From: Candidatus Tumulicola sp.
Lineage (GTDB): Bacteria > Vulcanimicrobiota > Vulcanimicrobiia > Eremiobacterales > Eremiobacteraceae
Direction: 5' to 3'
Assembly: GCA_035601835.1 (NCBI GenBank)
Contig: DATNNM010000011.1
Span: 372,001 to 436,000 of the forward strand
DNA length: 64,000 nucleotides
The translations under genes and the position numbers were made by a program. Shown in pieces: positions 40,865 through 51,166 of the stretch (positions are counted from its first letter, which is position 1; each line of letters starts with the position of its first letter). The notes under the pieces are model-generated. The model was given only the letters and a program-made list of their open reading frames with translations. It had not been told where the DNA came from and did no database searches.

Positions 40865-42583
40865 GTGACCGCAATCGGCTGGCTGCAGACCCTTGTGTTC
40901 GTGGCGATCGTCGTCGCCATCACCAAGCCGCTCGGCGCCTACATGGCGCGCGTCTTCCAAGGCGGCCGCACCTTCCTCAGTCCGGTGCTTGCGCCGATCG
41001 AGGGACTTATCTACCGGCTTTGCCGCATCGATCCCAAAAAGGAGATGTCCGCAGTCTCGTACCTGGTGGCGACGTTCGCGTTCAGCGCCGTCGGACTGAT
41101 CTATCTCTACGTCCTGCTCCGGACGCAGAAATGGCTCACGGGCTTCTCGTGGCTGCCGCTCAACCCGCAAGGCTTTGACAACCTCACGCCCGATAATGCC
41201 TGGAACGTGGCGGTCAGCTTCACGACGAACACCAACTGGCAGTTCTACTCGGGCGAGAGCACGATGAGTTACTTCTCGCAGATGGCCGGCCTGGCATGGC
41301 ACAATTTCGTCTCTGCCGGCGTGGGCATCGCCATCGCGATCGCGGTGATTCGCGGCGTGACGCGCACCGATCTGAAGACCGTCGGCAACTTCTGGGTGGA
41401 CCTGACCCGCTCTATCCTCTACGTGCTGCTCCCGATCAGCGTCGCGGGCGCGCTGCTGCTCGTCTGGCAAGGGGTGCCGCAGAACTTCCATCCGTATCAG
41501 GACATCGTCTCGATCGAAGGCTTCAAACAGTCGATCACGGGCGGGCCGATGGCGTCGCAGGAGGTCATCAAGGAACTTGGCACCAACGGCGGCGGCTTCG
41601 TCAACGCCAACTCCGCGTCTCCGAACGAGAATCCGACGCCGTTCAGCAATCTCTTCGAGATGCTGCTCATCTTCTCGATCGGCGCCGGGCTCACTTACAC
41701 GTATGGCCGCTACGCCCGCGACCAGCGGCAGGGCTGGGCGCTTTTCGCCGCCATGGCGATCCTTTTCAGCGTCGGCTTCACGGCGGCGTACGCCGCCGAG
41801 GCCGCGGGCAACCCGATCGTGCACGCGCTAGGGCTGTCCGGCGGCAACATGGAGGGCAAGGAGTGCCGCTTCGGCGTGCCGGCATCCGCGCTCTTCGCGA
41901 CGGTGACCACCGACACGTCGTGCGGTGCCGTGAATTCCATGCACGATTCGTTCACCGCGCTCGGCGGCCTCGTGCCGTTGGCGGACATGCAGCTCGGCGA
42001 GGTCGTGTTAGGCGGCGTCGGCACGGGTTTGTACGGCATGATCCTCTTCGTCGTGCTGACGGTCTTCATCGCCGGACTCATGGTCGGGCGTACCCCGGAA
42101 TACCTCGGCAAGAAGATCGAGAAAAAAGAGGTGCAGCTCGCCATGCTCGGGGCGCTCGTGCTTCCGTTCTTCGCACTGGTGCCGACGGCGATTTCCGTAC
42201 TGCTGCCGATCGGTACCGCGACGCTCAACAACGGCAGCGCGCACGGGTTCTCCGAACTGCTCTACGGTTTCACATCCACAACGGAGAACAACGGCAGCGC
42301 GTTTGCCGGGCTCGGCGGCAACCTTTATTTCAACATCGTGATGGGCATCGTGATGATCTGCGGGCGCTTCCTGTTCCTGATACCCGCGGTGATGCTGGCC
42401 GGCTCGCTAGCGGGTAAACCCAGCGTGCCCACAACGGCAGGCACGTTCAGCACGCGCTCGCCGATCTTCGTGTTCCTTCTGATCGGCGTCATCGTCATCG
42501 TCGGCGCACTCACGTTCTTCCCCGCCGATGCGCTTGGGCCGATCGTCGAGCACTTGCTGATGCTACAGGGGAAGACGTTCTAG
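40865..42583 (+). CDS. kdpA: K+-transporting ATPase subunit A
   Basis: A 572-residue channel-like subunit that selects and moves K+. It shows the four pore-loop regions: [58 protein letters not shown] and [19 protein letters not shown]. About ten membrane segments. It begins with GTG 40865; the same frame is open upstream across kdpF but that part is not KdpA. kdpB starts 2 bp after its stop. Confidence 0.96.
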   Translation: MTAIGWLQTLVFVAIVVAITKPLGAYMARVFQGGRTFLSPVLAPIEGLIYRLCRIDPKKEMSAVSYLVATFAFSAVGLIYLYVLLRTQKWLTGFSWLPLNPQGFDNLTPDNAWNVAVSFTTNTNWQFYSGESTMSYFSQMAGLAWHNFVSAGVGIAIAIAVIRGVTRTDLKTVGNFWVDLTRSILYVLLPISVAGALLLVWQGVPQNFHPYQDIVSIEGFKQSITGGPMASQEVIKELGTNGGGFVNANSASPNENPTPFSNLFEMLLIFSIGAGLTYTYGRYARDQRQGWALFAAMAILFSVGFTAAYAAEAAGNPIVHALGLSGGNMEGKECRFGVPASALFATVTTDTSCGAVNSMHDSFTALGGLVPLADMQLGEVVLGGVGTGLYGMILFVVLTVFIAGLMVGRTPEYLGKKIEKKEVQLAMLGALVLPFFALVPTAISVLLPIGTATLNNGSAHGFSELLYGFTSTTENNGSAFAGLGGNLYFNIVMGIVMICGRFLFLIPAVMLAGSLAGKPSVPTTAGTFSTRSPIFVFLLIGVIVIVGALTFFPADALGPIVEHLLMLQGKTF

Positions 42584-42585
42584 CC

Positions 42586-44646
42586 ATGATCACGCAGCGT
42601 CGCATCGAACGCCGCCCGAAAGCCCGCTCGCTCTTCGACCGGGAGATCATCCTGCGGGCCATCCGCGATTCGTTCGTGAAACTGGATCCGCGCTGGCAGG
42701 CGCGCAATCCGGTGATGTTCATCGTGGAGGTCGGCGCGCTCGCGGTGCTGATATTCTGGTTGCGCGACCTGTTCTTCGCCGGCGGCAAGAACTCAGGTTT
42801 CGATTTCGCGATTTCCGCGTGGCTGTGGTTCACCGTGCTCTTCGCCAATTTCGCCGAGGCGGTGGCGGAGGGCCGCGGCAAGGCACAGGCCGACTTTCTA
42901 CGGCGCACCAAGACCGAAACCCAGGCGCGGCGCGTCGTCGGCGGCCGCGAGGAGCCGGTCAACGCGACCGAATTGCGCAAGGGCGACGTGGTCCGCGTGG
43001 GTGCGGGCGGACTCATCCCCGGCGACGGCGACGTGATCGAGGGCGCAGCTTCGGTCGACGAATCCGCCATCACCGGTGAATCCGCGCCCGTCATCCGCGA
43101 AGCCGGCGGCGACCGCAGCGCCGTCACCGGCGGCACGCGCGTGCTCTCCGACCACATCCTCGTGCGCATCTCCTCGAATCCGGGCGACACGTTCCTCGAC
43201 CGCATGATCGCGCTGGTGGAAGGCGCCAGCCGCCAGAAGACGCCCAACGAGATCGCGCTTTCGATCCTGCTCGCCGGATTGACTATCGTGTTCCTGTTCG
43301 CAGTCGTCACGCTTGGCCCGTTCTCGATCTACGCCGGCACGGTGCAATCCGTGACCGTACTGATCGCGTTGCTCGTGTGCCTCATCCCGACGACGATCGG
43401 CGGGCTGCTCTCGGCCATCGGCATCGCGGGCATGGACCGCGTGCTGCAGCGAAACGTGCTCGCGATGAGCGGGCGCGCCGTCGAAGCGGCGGGCGACGTC
43501 GATACCCTGCTGCTCGACAAGACTGGCACCATCACGCTCGGCAACCGGCGCGCGACTGAGATCGTGCTCGCGCCGGGCGTGGATCCCAAAGTCGCGTATC
43601 GAGCGGCATATCTGTCTTCGCTGGCGGACGAAACGCCCGAAGGCAAGTCGATCGTGACGCTGGCGGAAGTCAACGGCGTGACCCTGGGCGGACCGGCGCC
43701 GGGTGGCTCGACGTTCGTGCCGTTCTCCGCGTACACGCGCATGAGCGGGGTGGACGCTTCCGATGGCACCGCGATCCGCAAAGGCGCCCCCGATGCCGTG
43801 AGGACCTGGGTGCGCGCACGCGGTGGCGAGGGAGCGGACGTGCTCGCAGCCGACGTCGAGCGCATCGCGCGCTCCGGCGGCACACCGCTGCTGCTGGCTC
43901 AGGATCGCGCCGTTTTGGGCGCCATCCATCTCAAAGACATCCTCAAGCCCGCCATGCGCGAGCGCTTCGACCGCCTGCGCGCCATGGGCATCAGCACGGT
44001 CATGATCACCGGCGACAACCCGCTCACCGCGAACACCATCGCACGCGAGGCGGGCGTGGATGATTTCCTCGCCGAGGCGACGCCGGAGAACAAGATGCAG
44101 CTTATCAAGCGCGAGCAGGCGTCGGGGCGGCTTGTCGCCATGACCGGCGACGGCACCAACGATGCGCCCGCGCTCGCGCAAGCGGACGTCGGGGTCGCGA
44201 TGAACACCGGCACGCAAGCCGCAAAAGAAGCCGCCAACATGGTGGACCTCGATTCCGACCCGACCAAACTGATCGAGATCGTCGAGATCGGCAAGCAGCT
44301 GCTCATGACCCGCGGCGCGCTGACGACGTTCTCCATCGCCAACGACGTCGCCAAGTATTTCGCGATCCTGCCGGCGATGTTCGCGACCGCGTACCCGGCG
44401 ATGGAGGCGCTCAACGTCATGCGCCTCACCACGTCGTCGAGCGCGATCCTCTCGGCCGTGATCTTCAACGCGCTCATCATCGTCGCGTTGATCCCGCTCG
44501 CGCTGCGCGGCATAGCGTACCGCCCGCGCGGCGCCGATCTGGTGCTGCGCGACAACGTCTTCATCTACGGCCTGGGCGGCATCATCATCCCGTTCGCCGG
44601 CATCAAGCTCATCGACATGCTGCTTGCCGCGTTCCACCTGACGTAG
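42586..44646 (+). CDS. kdpB: K+-transporting P-type ATPase subunit B
   Basis: A 686-residue P-type ATPase that powers the Kdp pump. Actuator TGES in [11 protein letters not shown], phosphorylation motif [11 protein letters not shown] (Asp about 311), hinge motif [27 protein letters not shown] and [21 protein letters not shown]. The membrane segment [14 protein letters not shown] is KdpB-specific. The regulatory Ser in the TGES loop (TGESAPV) is present, so inhibition by phosphorylation, known in E. coli, is possible. Length normal. Confidence 0.97.
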   Translation: MITQRRIERRPKARSLFDREIILRAIRDSFVKLDPRWQARNPVMFIVEVGALAVLIFWLRDLFFAGGKNSGFDFAISAWLWFTVLFANFAEAVAEGRGKAQADFLRRTKTETQARRVVGGREEPVNATELRKGDVVRVGAGGLIPGDGDVIEGAASVDESAITGESAPVIREAGGDRSAVTGGTRVLSDHILVRISSNPGDTFLDRMIALVEGASRQKTPNEIALSILLAGLTIVFLFAVVTLGPFSIYAGTVQSVTVLIALLVCLIPTTIGGLLSAIGIAGMDRVLQRNVLAMSGRAVEAAGDVDTLLLDKTGTITLGNRRATEIVLAPGVDPKVAYRAAYLSSLADETPEGKSIVTLAEVNGVTLGGPAPGGSTFVPFSAYTRMSGVDASDGTAIRKGAPDAVRTWVRARGGEGADVLAADVERIARSGGTPLLLAQDRAVLGAIHLKDILKPAMRERFDRLRAMGISTVMITGDNPLTANTIAREAGVDDFLAEATPENKMQLIKREQASGRLVAMTGDGTNDAPALAQADVGVAMNTGTQAAKEAANMVDLDSDPTKLIEIVEIGKQLLMTRGALTTFSIANDVAKYFAILPAMFATAYPAMEALNVMRLTTSSSAILSAVIFNALIIVALIPLALRGIAYRPRGADLVLRDNVFIYGLGGIIIPFAGIKLIDMLLAAFHLT

Positions 44647-44659
44647 AGGAAACGACTCC

Positions 44660-45268
44660 ATGCAACAGCCGGTCGATACGCCCACCAACGACAGCACGCT
44701 GCGTCACATCCCGACGGCGCTGCTCTACACGATTGTGTCCGTGATCGCGCTCGGCATCATCTACCCGCTGCTGATGACGCTCGTCGCATCTGCGCTGTTC
44801 CCGCGTCAGGCGAACGGCTCGTTGGTCACGGCCCACGCCAGCGTCGTCGGTTCGGACATCATCGGTCAGTTGTGGACCAAGCCGCAATACTTCCACGGCC
44901 GGCCGTCGGCGGCGGGGAAAGGCTACGATCCGACCTCGACCGGCGGCACCAACTTCGGTCCGACGTCGAAGAAGCTGATCGATCAGACGCGCGCGACGAT
45001 CGCCGCCCTCAAAAAAGAGAACCCCTATTCCCATGGGCCGGTGCCCATGGACCTTGTCACTTCAAGCGCGAGCGGCATCGACCCCGACATCTCGCCCGAG
45101 GGCGCCTACTACCAGGCGCCCCGCATAGCCAAGGCTCGCGCGATGCCGATCGGCTCAGTCAACGCGCTCATCGCCGAGCACATACGGCCGCGCGAGCTCG
45201 GCTTTCTCGGCGAAGCGCGCGTGAACGTGTTGGAACTGAATCTCGCCCTCGATAGCAAAGGCCGATAG
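44660..45268 (+). CDS. kdpC: K+-transporting ATPase subunit C
   Basis: A 202-residue subunit: an N-terminal membrane helix (ALLYTIVSVIALGIIYPLLMTLVA), then a periplasmic/cytosolic-edge domain with FPRQANGSLV, FHGRPSAAGKGYDPTSTGGTNFGPTS, PMDLVTSSASGIDPDISPEGAYYQAPRIAKAR and LGFLGEARVNVLELNLAL. All family motifs are present. It ends the kdp pump genes; the ammonium transporter follows 36 bp later. Confidence 0.96.
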   Translation: MQQPVDTPTNDSTLRHIPTALLYTIVSVIALGIIYPLLMTLVASALFPRQANGSLVTAHASVVGSDIIGQLWTKPQYFHGRPSAAGKGYDPTSTGGTNFGPTSKKLIDQTRATIAALKKENPYSHGPVPMDLVTSSASGIDPDISPEGAYYQAPRIAKARAMPIGSVNALIAEHIRPRELGFLGEARVNVLELNLALDSKGR

Positions 45269-45304
45269 TGTAGGAATCCGACCGGAAACGCCTAAGGGCC
45301 GCCC

Positions 45305-46549
45305 ATGATCGCCACGGTGATTCCGTTCAACGTCGGCAATACAGCGTTCATGCTCATCTGCGCGAGCCTCGTCATGCTCATGACGCCGGGGCTCGCGTTT
45401 TTCTACGGCGGCCTCGTGCAGCGCAAGAACGTGCTGGCCATCATGATCCAGAGCTTCGTGTCGCTCGGGTGGACGACCGTGCTGTGGTTCATCTGCGGCT
45501 ATTCGATGAGTTTCGGACCGGATTGGCACGGCATCATCGGCAACCCGACCACGTATGCATTCCTGCGAGGGGTCACGCTGCAGACGATGTTCACGGGCAA
45601 CGACGCGGGCATCCCGCTCGTCGTGCACATCGCGTATCAGATGATGTTCGCCATCATCACGCCGGCGCTGATCACGGGCGCATTCGCCAACCGAGTCACG
45701 TTCAAGGCGTATTTCCTCTTCCTCACGGCCTGGCTCATCCTCGTGTACTTCCCGTTCGTGCACATGTTGTGGAGCCCGGATGGCTTATTCGCCAAATGGG
45801 GCGCGCTCGATTTCGCCGGGGGCATCGTGGTGCACGCATCGGCAGGCTTCGCCGCACTCGCATCGGTGTTGTACGTCGGACGCCGAGCCGTCATCGACAA
45901 CAGGCCGCACAACGTGCCGCTGATCGCGCTCGGCACGGGCCTGCTTTGGTTCGGCTGGTACGGGTTCAACGCCGGATCCGAGCTGCGCGTGGACCCCGTG
46001 ACGGCTGCGGCTTTCCTCAACACCGACCTCGCCGCTTCGTTCGCGGCAGTGACGTGGCTGCTCGTCGAATGGGCGCGCGGCAGGCAGCCGAAGTTCGTCG
46101 GGCTGCTCACCGGCGCCGTCGCAGGTCTCGCGACGATCACGCCCGCTGCCGGCTACGTTTCGCCGACCACCGCCGTGATCATCGGCGTTCTTGCGGGATC
46201 GGTCTGCTACTACGCCGTGGCGCTGAAGAACCAACTGCGTTGGGACGACGCGCTCGACGTGTGGGGCGTGCACGGCGTCGGCGGTTTCCTCGGCATCACG
46301 CTGCTCGGCGTTTTCGCCTCCAAGGCGTGGAACCCGGCCGGAGCAGATGGCCTGCTGCTCGGCGGGACCTCGTTCTTCATCAAGCAGATCACGGCGGCAA
46401 CGGTGTGCAGTGCGTGGGCGTTCACCTTCACCTACGCCATGCTGTGGCTGATCAACCTGGTCACGCGCACGAAGGTCGATCCGGCGGCCGAAGAGCGCGG
46501 GCTCGATGTCGAGCTCCACGGCGAGGAGGCCTATCCGCTGGGGGTTTGA
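45305..46549 (+). CDS. amtB: Ammonium transporter AmtB
   Basis: A 414-residue channel for NH3/NH4+ with 11 membrane segments. Family markers: LMTPGLAFFYGGLVQRKN, GADF-type segment ALDFAGGIVVHASAGFAAL (pore His), and WDDALDVWGVHGVGGFLGI (second pore His), with the Phe gate in the TM3 region. No glnK/glnB gene is adjacent, which is unusual for amtB. It is placed between the kdp pump and the kdp sensor genes, so it may be expressed with them. Confidence 0.93.
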   Translation: MIATVIPFNVGNTAFMLICASLVMLMTPGLAFFYGGLVQRKNVLAIMIQSFVSLGWTTVLWFICGYSMSFGPDWHGIIGNPTTYAFLRGVTLQTMFTGNDAGIPLVVHIAYQMMFAIITPALITGAFANRVTFKAYFLFLTAWLILVYFPFVHMLWSPDGLFAKWGALDFAGGIVVHASAGFAALASVLYVGRRAVIDNRPHNVPLIALGTGLLWFGWYGFNAGSELRVDPVTAAAFLNTDLAASFAAVTWLLVEWARGRQPKFVGLLTGAVAGLATITPAAGYVSPTTAVIIGVLAGSVCYYAVALKNQLRWDDALDVWGVHGVGGFLGITLLGVFASKAWNPAGADGLLLGGTSFFIKQITAATVCSAWAFTFTYAMLWLINLVTRTKVDPAAEERGLDVELHGEEAYPLGV

Positions 46550-46564
46550 TTTCGCGGCCGGGCT

Positions 46565-46615
46565 TGTAGTGCCGGGGCTTTAGCCCCGGATGTGGTATGC
46601 CGGATTTTAGTCCGG
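46565..46615 (+). repeat. Two adjacent palindromic elements
   Basis: 46565-46589 is a consensus copy (TGTAGTG plus CCGGGGCTTTAGCCCCGG). One base later, 46591-46615 is the TGTGGTATG form with stem CCGGATTTTAGTCCGG. They follow amtB and fill part of the 223-bp convergent spacer. Confidence 0.85.
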
Positions 46616-46710
46616 CCCCTACGCTGGTGGATGCTAGGTGATGTCGTGGCGAGCGTGTTCTTAAAGGACTTTCAACTGCATCGCCGCGAGCGCCGGTTCT
46701 CGAACGAGAC

Positions 46711-46735
46711 CCGGACTGAAGTCCGGCATACCACA
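46711..46735 (-). repeat. Palindromic element (inverted TGTGGTATG form)
   Basis: On the minus strand: TGTGGTATG then CCGGACTTCAGTCCGG. A further decayed copy seems to follow at about 46740-46760. Between 46616 and 46710 I see nothing recognisable. Confidence 0.75.
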
Positions 46736-46772
46736 TTAAAGTCTCGCATTCCACATACAACAAACTCTACGG

Positions 46773-48899
46773 CTATCGTCGCGTTAAAACCAGCAACTCG
46801 CGCGCGCCCGCATCGAGCACTCGCAGCGCGAATGCATCGCGCTGCGGCCAGCGAGGCTTTCGCAACGTGGCTGCCAAGGCGACGGTGGTCTCGGGCACCA
46901 TGCGCGCCAGCTCGATGATCCGGCGTGCCGGGTTGGGCGTGATCTCCTCGATCCATTCCGCGCAATGCTTGTATGCTTCCGCTCGCAGCGCTTCGGTCAG
47001 CTCCTTCGAGCACGCATCGCGCGGCTCCAGGATCATGGCCACCGCGAAATCGGCGCCGAGCCGCGCTGCGAATTGCGAGCAGCGCAAGATCAAAGCGACA
47101 TCCTGCTCGCGCGGCCCGGCGCATAACAGCAAGCGCTCGAAGGGCGCTCTCGGGCGCTCGCGCTTGCGCGCCCGCATCGCCTCGCGCAGCGCGAGTTCGC
47201 GCAGGCTCGCCAGATTGTCGAGCGTGAAAAAGCTGGAGAGCGCGCGCTCGATGCGATCGGGCGGATAGATCTTGCCCTCGCGCAAGCGTGTCCGCAACGT
47301 TTGCGGCGAGACGTCGATCAGGATCACCTCGTCGGCGAGCGCGACGATGCCGTCCGGCAGCGTCTCGCGGACCTGCGTCTGCGTCATCCGGAGCACCGTG
47401 TCGTTCAAGGCCTCGAGATGCTGGATGTTCAGCGTGGTGATGACGTCGATGCCTACACGCAAGATCGCCAGCACGTCCTCGTAGCGCTTCCTTGCGAAGG
47501 CTCCGGGCGCATTCGTGTGCGCCAGCTCATCGATGAGGACGACCTCAGGCCGCCGCGCCAACACCGCGTCGCGATCGAGCTCTTCGTAGCGGACTCCGTT
47601 CTTTTCGATGACGCGGCGAGGCAAGACCTCGAGGTCGCCGATCATGGCGGCCGTCTCGGCCCGCCCGTGCGTCTCGATGAAGCCCGCGACGACGTCCACG
47701 CCTTCGGCGCGCAATTGGTTGCCGCGATCGAGCATAGCGTACGTCTTGCCTGCGCCGGCGACTGCGCCGAGATACACGACGAGCTTGCCGTAACCGATCC
47801 GAAAGCGGTCGCCGGCCGTGGTGTCGAGCGGGTACGTGCGAAACGGACGATCGCTCAGATACGTCTGTGCTGGATCGATGATGAAGACGTCGCGATCCAG
47901 ACGATGGTTGACGAGCCGGCGCGCTCCTTTTCCATTGGGCACGATGACGAGGCTCGCGCGCAGATCGCTTAAGTCCAGCTTGCCGATGTCGAAGGGGTCG
48001 CTGAGCAGTTCCGCTCCGGTTCGCTCTGCCGCGTCCTGCAGCGCGGTCATGTCGACGGCGCCGGCCGCCCGAACTTCCAGCAGTAGATCGAGTGCGCGCG
48101 CGACGGTCGCGGAGCGCTCCACATACGACTCGACCGGAATGCCCGGGGGCACGAACGCGACCGCGGTCGACACGCGCTCCGCCGATACGTGCGGAATCGT
48201 CACGATATCCACGGTATGCAAGAGCAACTCGCGCAGACCGTAGAGCGTGCGTTCGGAGAACACGTTGCTCAACGCGGCATCGACGTCGGTCGGGCGGACC
48301 ACTTTCCCCGAGCGCAAGCGGCTACGCAGAAGCTGAGGCGAGACGTCCAGCGCGACGACCTCGTCTGCGGCGCGCAAGAACCGATCCGGCACGAGCGAGC
48401 GCAACGGGTGACCGATCAATCGCTCGGCCGCGGGTGCGACACTTTCGAGATGCGCGATGTTGAAAGCGCACAGAACGGAGACGCCTGCGTCGCGCAGCGC
48501 GAGCGCCTCCTCCCAACGCGTGCGATAGCGCGTGCCGGGCAGGTTTTCGTGGGCCACTTCGTCGATGGCAAGAGCCTGTGGTTTGCGCGCGAGCGCCGCA
48601 TCGAAGTCGAAATCGGTGAACGTCTGTCCATTTCGTTCGACGACCAGCGGGGGGATCTGCGGGATGTCGCGAGCGAGCGCCTCGAGATCCGGACGGCCCT
48701 TGGTCTCGATCCAGCCGATGACCGCATCGCGTCCGGCGGCGCGCATCCGCTGAAGCTCTTCGAGCAGACGCCGCGTCTTGCCGGCGCCAGGAGCCGCCGC
48801 CAAGAAAACCACCAGCCGAGCCCGTTCGCCGTATTCAGCGAGCAGCGCCTCAGCGTCCGGTCTGTCCAGTTCGCGTTTCACGTCACCGGCTTCTAGCAT
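46773..48899 (-). CDS. Tandem KdpD sensor protein (two KdpD N-domains, no kinase)
   Basis: A 708-residue soluble protein with a duplicated KdpD_N plus USP-like unit. Unit 1 (about 28-345): P-loop AAAPGAGKTRRLL, IETKGRPDLEAL, then a diverged AIDEVAHENLPGTRYRTRWEE. Unit 2 (about 372-705): LGAVAGAGKTYAML, GFIETHGRAETAAM, LIDELAHTNAPGAFARKRYEDV, VITTLNIQHLEALND, the standard KdpD motifs. Each unit ends in an alpha/beta region like the USP domain that binds c-di-AMP in some KdpDs. No membrane helices, HisKA or HATPase follow. It is transcribed away from the histidine kinase gene at 48951. Start 48899 or an ATG at 48941. Confidence 0.88.
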   Translation of the reverse strand: MLEAGDVKRELDRPDAEALLAEYGERARLVVFLAAAPGAGKTRRLLEELQRMRAAGRDAVIGWIETKGRPDLEALARDIPQIPPLVVERNGQTFTDFDFDAALARKPQALAIDEVAHENLPGTRYRTRWEEALALRDAGVSVLCAFNIAHLESVAPAAERLIGHPLRSLVPDRFLRAADEVVALDVSPQLLRSRLRSGKVVRPTDVDAALSNVFSERTLYGLRELLLHTVDIVTIPHVSAERVSTAVAFVPPGIPVESYVERSATVARALDLLLEVRAAGAVDMTALQDAAERTGAELLSDPFDIGKLDLSDLRASLVIVPNGKGARRLVNHRLDRDVFIIDPAQTYLSDRPFRTYPLDTTAGDRFRIGYGKLVVYLGAVAGAGKTYAMLDRGNQLRAEGVDVVAGFIETHGRAETAAMIGDLEVLPRRVIEKNGVRYEELDRDAVLARRPEVVLIDELAHTNAPGAFARKRYEDVLAILRVGIDVITTLNIQHLEALNDTVLRMTQTQVRETLPDGIVALADEVILIDVSPQTLRTRLREGKIYPPDRIERALSSFFTLDNLASLRELALREAMRARKRERPRAPFERLLLCAGPREQDVALILRCSQFAARLGADFAVAMILEPRDACSKELTEALRAEAYKHCAEWIEEITPNPARRIIELARMVPETTVALAATLRKPRWPQRDAFALRVLDAGARELLVLTRR

Positions 48900-48950
48900 T
48901 CTCGCGGCGCGGCCGCAGGGAGCGCAACGCATGGCCACCAAGGGCCTGCC

Positions 48951-50504
48951 GTGCTGCCGGCCCTGTGCTATGCGATTTTATTCGCAGTCTTCGTTCTCGA
49001 CCTTTTCACGCCACAGCTCTTCGTCGCGGCGATCTTGAGCAACGTGCCGATCGCGCTGAGCAGCTTGGCGCTGCGCGGCCGCCTGACCATCGGCTTGATC
49101 GTCGCCGCCGAGGCGGCAAACGCCGTCGCCGGGTATGTCAACGGCATCCAAGCCGGCGGCCGGTTCGATGCCATCGCCGTCGGCGATCGCGTTTTGCTGG
49201 CTGCTTCGTTCCTGCTCGTGGGCTACATGACCCTCAAGACGCAGGAACTCGCGCGCACCGCAGGCCTCGCGGACGCGCGCGCCGAGCAGGCGCAACGCGA
49301 ACGCAGTCTGCGCCTGGCGCTCGACCGCGTGCGCGCAAGCCTCAGCGTTGAACTCGTGCTGCGCGCCGTGGCGCGCGAAGGTCTCGTGCTCTTCGACGCC
49401 GAGCGCTCGATGCTCGTGGTGGATTCGCCCGCGCCCGATGCAACGCGCTATGTGGCCCGCGCGGGCGAGCAGGAGGTGTCGGTACAGCAACAGCCGTTGC
49501 CCGCCGAGGTCCGGTCGCTCTTGGCGCGCGCATGGGACGGCGCCGGAGCTCTGGGAGAAGAAAGCATAGACACGGTCGCGCGGTATGCGCTGGAAGCGCT
49601 CGAGTCGAGGTTCGCGCTCGTAGCGCCGCTGCGCCTGGACGACCGCGACGTCCGCCTGCTGCTCCTCCGCAGCAGTAAAGCATGGGCTCGTGACGAGGTG
49701 CGTCTGTTGCAGTCGTTCGCGGACCAATCAGCCATCGCCGTCGCTCAGGCCAAACTCTTCGAGCACGCCGCTGAACAGTCTCAACAGATAGGCGCGCAGC
49801 ACCGATCACTGCTCGAGAGGAGCGATGTGATCCGCGATCTCGTGTACGCGCTGGCGCACGATCTGCGGACGCCGCTGGCCGCCGCCGACGTCACCATGCA
49901 GCAGGCGAAAGCCGGGGCATACGGAGCGCTGCCCGATGCATACCGCGAGGTGCTCGATACGACGCTGCGCTCGAACCAGGACCTTCAGCGCATGGTCGAG
50001 ACGCTGCTGATGGTGGCGAAGTACGAATCCGGCGAGGCGTCAGCGGTGCGCGCGCCGGTCGACCTCGCGGAGATCGCGCGGCAGGTGCGCGCCGAGCTCG
50101 AGGCGGGCGCTCGCGCGCGCGGCGTCGCGCTCGCCGTCGAGGGCGATCCGGCGATGGTCTTGGGCGATGCGGTCGAGCTGCGACGCGCGTCTATCAACTT
50201 GGTCGGCAACGCGATAGCGGCGACCGCCTCGGGAGGACACGTGCGCATCAGGACCATCACCAACGGCAAGACGGCGCGCTTTGAAGTAGAGGATGACGGC
50301 TTCGGCGTGTCGCCGGAACAGCGGCCGTTGCTGTTCCAGCGCTTCGGCGGGGGAAGACCCCCGCGCGGGGGCGGCACGGGGCTCGGGCTTTACATCGTAC
50401 GCCGGATCGCCGAAAAACATGACGGCGCCGTCGGCTTTGAGCCGCGCGAACCAGGCAGCCGTTTCAGCTTCTCGCTGCCGCGCGCTCCGGACCGCGGCGC
50501 ATGA
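48951..50504 (+). CDS. Sensor histidine kinase (membrane, GAF), likely the kinase half of a split KdpD system
   Basis: A 517-residue kinase. Residues 1-95 have three or four membrane segments (ALCYAILFAVFVLDLF, LFVAAILSNVPIALSSLAL, LLAASFLLVGYM), as in the KdpD DUF4118 region. A helical linker and GAF domain (about 115-265) follow, then HisKA with VYALAHDLRTPLAAADV (phospho-His), and HATPase motifs NLVGNAIAATA, EVEDDGFGVS, GGGTGLGLYIVRRIAEKHDG. It starts with GTG 48951 behind AAGGG. Its gene diverges from the tandem KdpD gene by 51 bp and overlaps the regulator gene (ATGA). Membership of the Kdp pathway is inferred from position. Confidence 0.85.
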   Translation: MLPALCYAILFAVFVLDLFTPQLFVAAILSNVPIALSSLALRGRLTIGLIVAAEAANAVAGYVNGIQAGGRFDAIAVGDRVLLAASFLLVGYMTLKTQELARTAGLADARAEQAQRERSLRLALDRVRASLSVELVLRAVAREGLVLFDAERSMLVVDSPAPDATRYVARAGEQEVSVQQQPLPAEVRSLLARAWDGAGALGEESIDTVARYALEALESRFALVAPLRLDDRDVRLLLLRSSKAWARDEVRLLQSFADQSAIAVAQAKLFEHAAEQSQQIGAQHRSLLERSDVIRDLVYALAHDLRTPLAAADVTMQQAKAGAYGALPDAYREVLDTTLRSNQDLQRMVETLLMVAKYESGEASAVRAPVDLAEIARQVRAELEAGARARGVALAVEGDPAMVLGDAVELRRASINLVGNAIAATASGGHVRIRTITNGKTARFEVEDDGFGVSPEQRPLLFQRFGGGRPPRGGGTGLGLYIVRRIAEKHDGAVGFEPREPGSRFSFSLPRAPDRGA

Positions 50505-51127
50505 TCCGAGCGGTCATCGTCGAGGATCACGCGCTCGTACGCACCGGCCTGCGCACAAGCCTGACATCGGCCGGCATCGATGTCGTAGCCGAAGCGGCAG
50601 ACGGTCCCTCGGGTCTTGAAGCCGTCACCCGCGAGCGTCCGGATGTCGCCGTGATCGACATCGGCTTGCCCGGTTTTGACGGCATCGAATTGACCCAACG
50701 CATCCGCGCGCAGTCGCCCGCGACCCACGTGGTCATCGTGACGATGCTCGACATGGACCACGAGGTCATCGCAGCGCTCGCCGCCGGAGCCGATGCGTAT
50801 TGCTTGAAGAGCGCAGAACCCGAACGCCTCGTGGAGGCGGTCCGCATCGCCGCCGAAGGCGGCGCATATTTCGATCCGCGCATCGCCCACGTCGCCCTTG
50901 CGCGGTTCTCACCGCGCGAAGCCGACCCTGCGGCTTCGCCGCTGACCCCGCGCGAAACCGGCATTTTGAAATTGATCGCGGACGGCGTCGGCAATCAAGA
51001 GATCGCGCGGCAGCTCAATATCGGTTTGGGCACGGTCAAGGGCCACGTGCGCGACATCTTGGCGAAGCTCTCCGCCGCCGACCGCACGCACGCTGCCGTG
51101 ACGGCTCTTCGCCGCGGCTATATCTGA
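50501..51127 (+). CDS. NarL/LuxR-type response regulator
   Basis: A 208-residue regulator. Receiver domain (about 1-120): acidic pair in VIVEDHALVRTGL, phospho-acceptor Asp in VAVIDIGLPGFDG, Thr in VIVTMLD, Lys in YCLKSAEP. The C-terminal LuxR helix-turn-helix (about 142-205): LTPRETGILKLIADGVGNQEIARQLNIGLGTVKGHVRDIL. It is coupled to the histidine kinase. In standard Kdp systems the regulator KdpE is an OmpR-type winged-helix protein, so this would be a replacement if it controls kdp. Confidence 0.9.
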   Translation: MIRAVIVEDHALVRTGLRTSLTSAGIDVVAEAADGPSGLEAVTRERPDVAVIDIGLPGFDGIELTQRIRAQSPATHVVIVTMLDMDHEVIAALAAGADAYCLKSAEPERLVEAVRIAAEGGAYFDPRIAHVALARFSPREADPAASPLTPRETGILKLIADGVGNQEIARQLNIGLGTVKGHVRDILAKLSAADRTHAAVTALRRGYI

Positions 51128-51166
51128 TGAGGGTGAAGCTCGCATAGCGCAGAACACCGGAGCCTC

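Noticed and set aside
42898-44697. 599-codon open frame on the minus strand opposite kdpB
   Set aside because: It mirrors the codon phase of kdpB in GC-rich DNA, is rich in His, Arg and Asp of the kind seen in antisense frames, and has no recognisable domain.
46461-46763. 100-codon minus-strand frame running through palindromic elements after amtB
   Set aside because: It is made of amtB antisense plus repeat sequence; no start signal or domain is seen.
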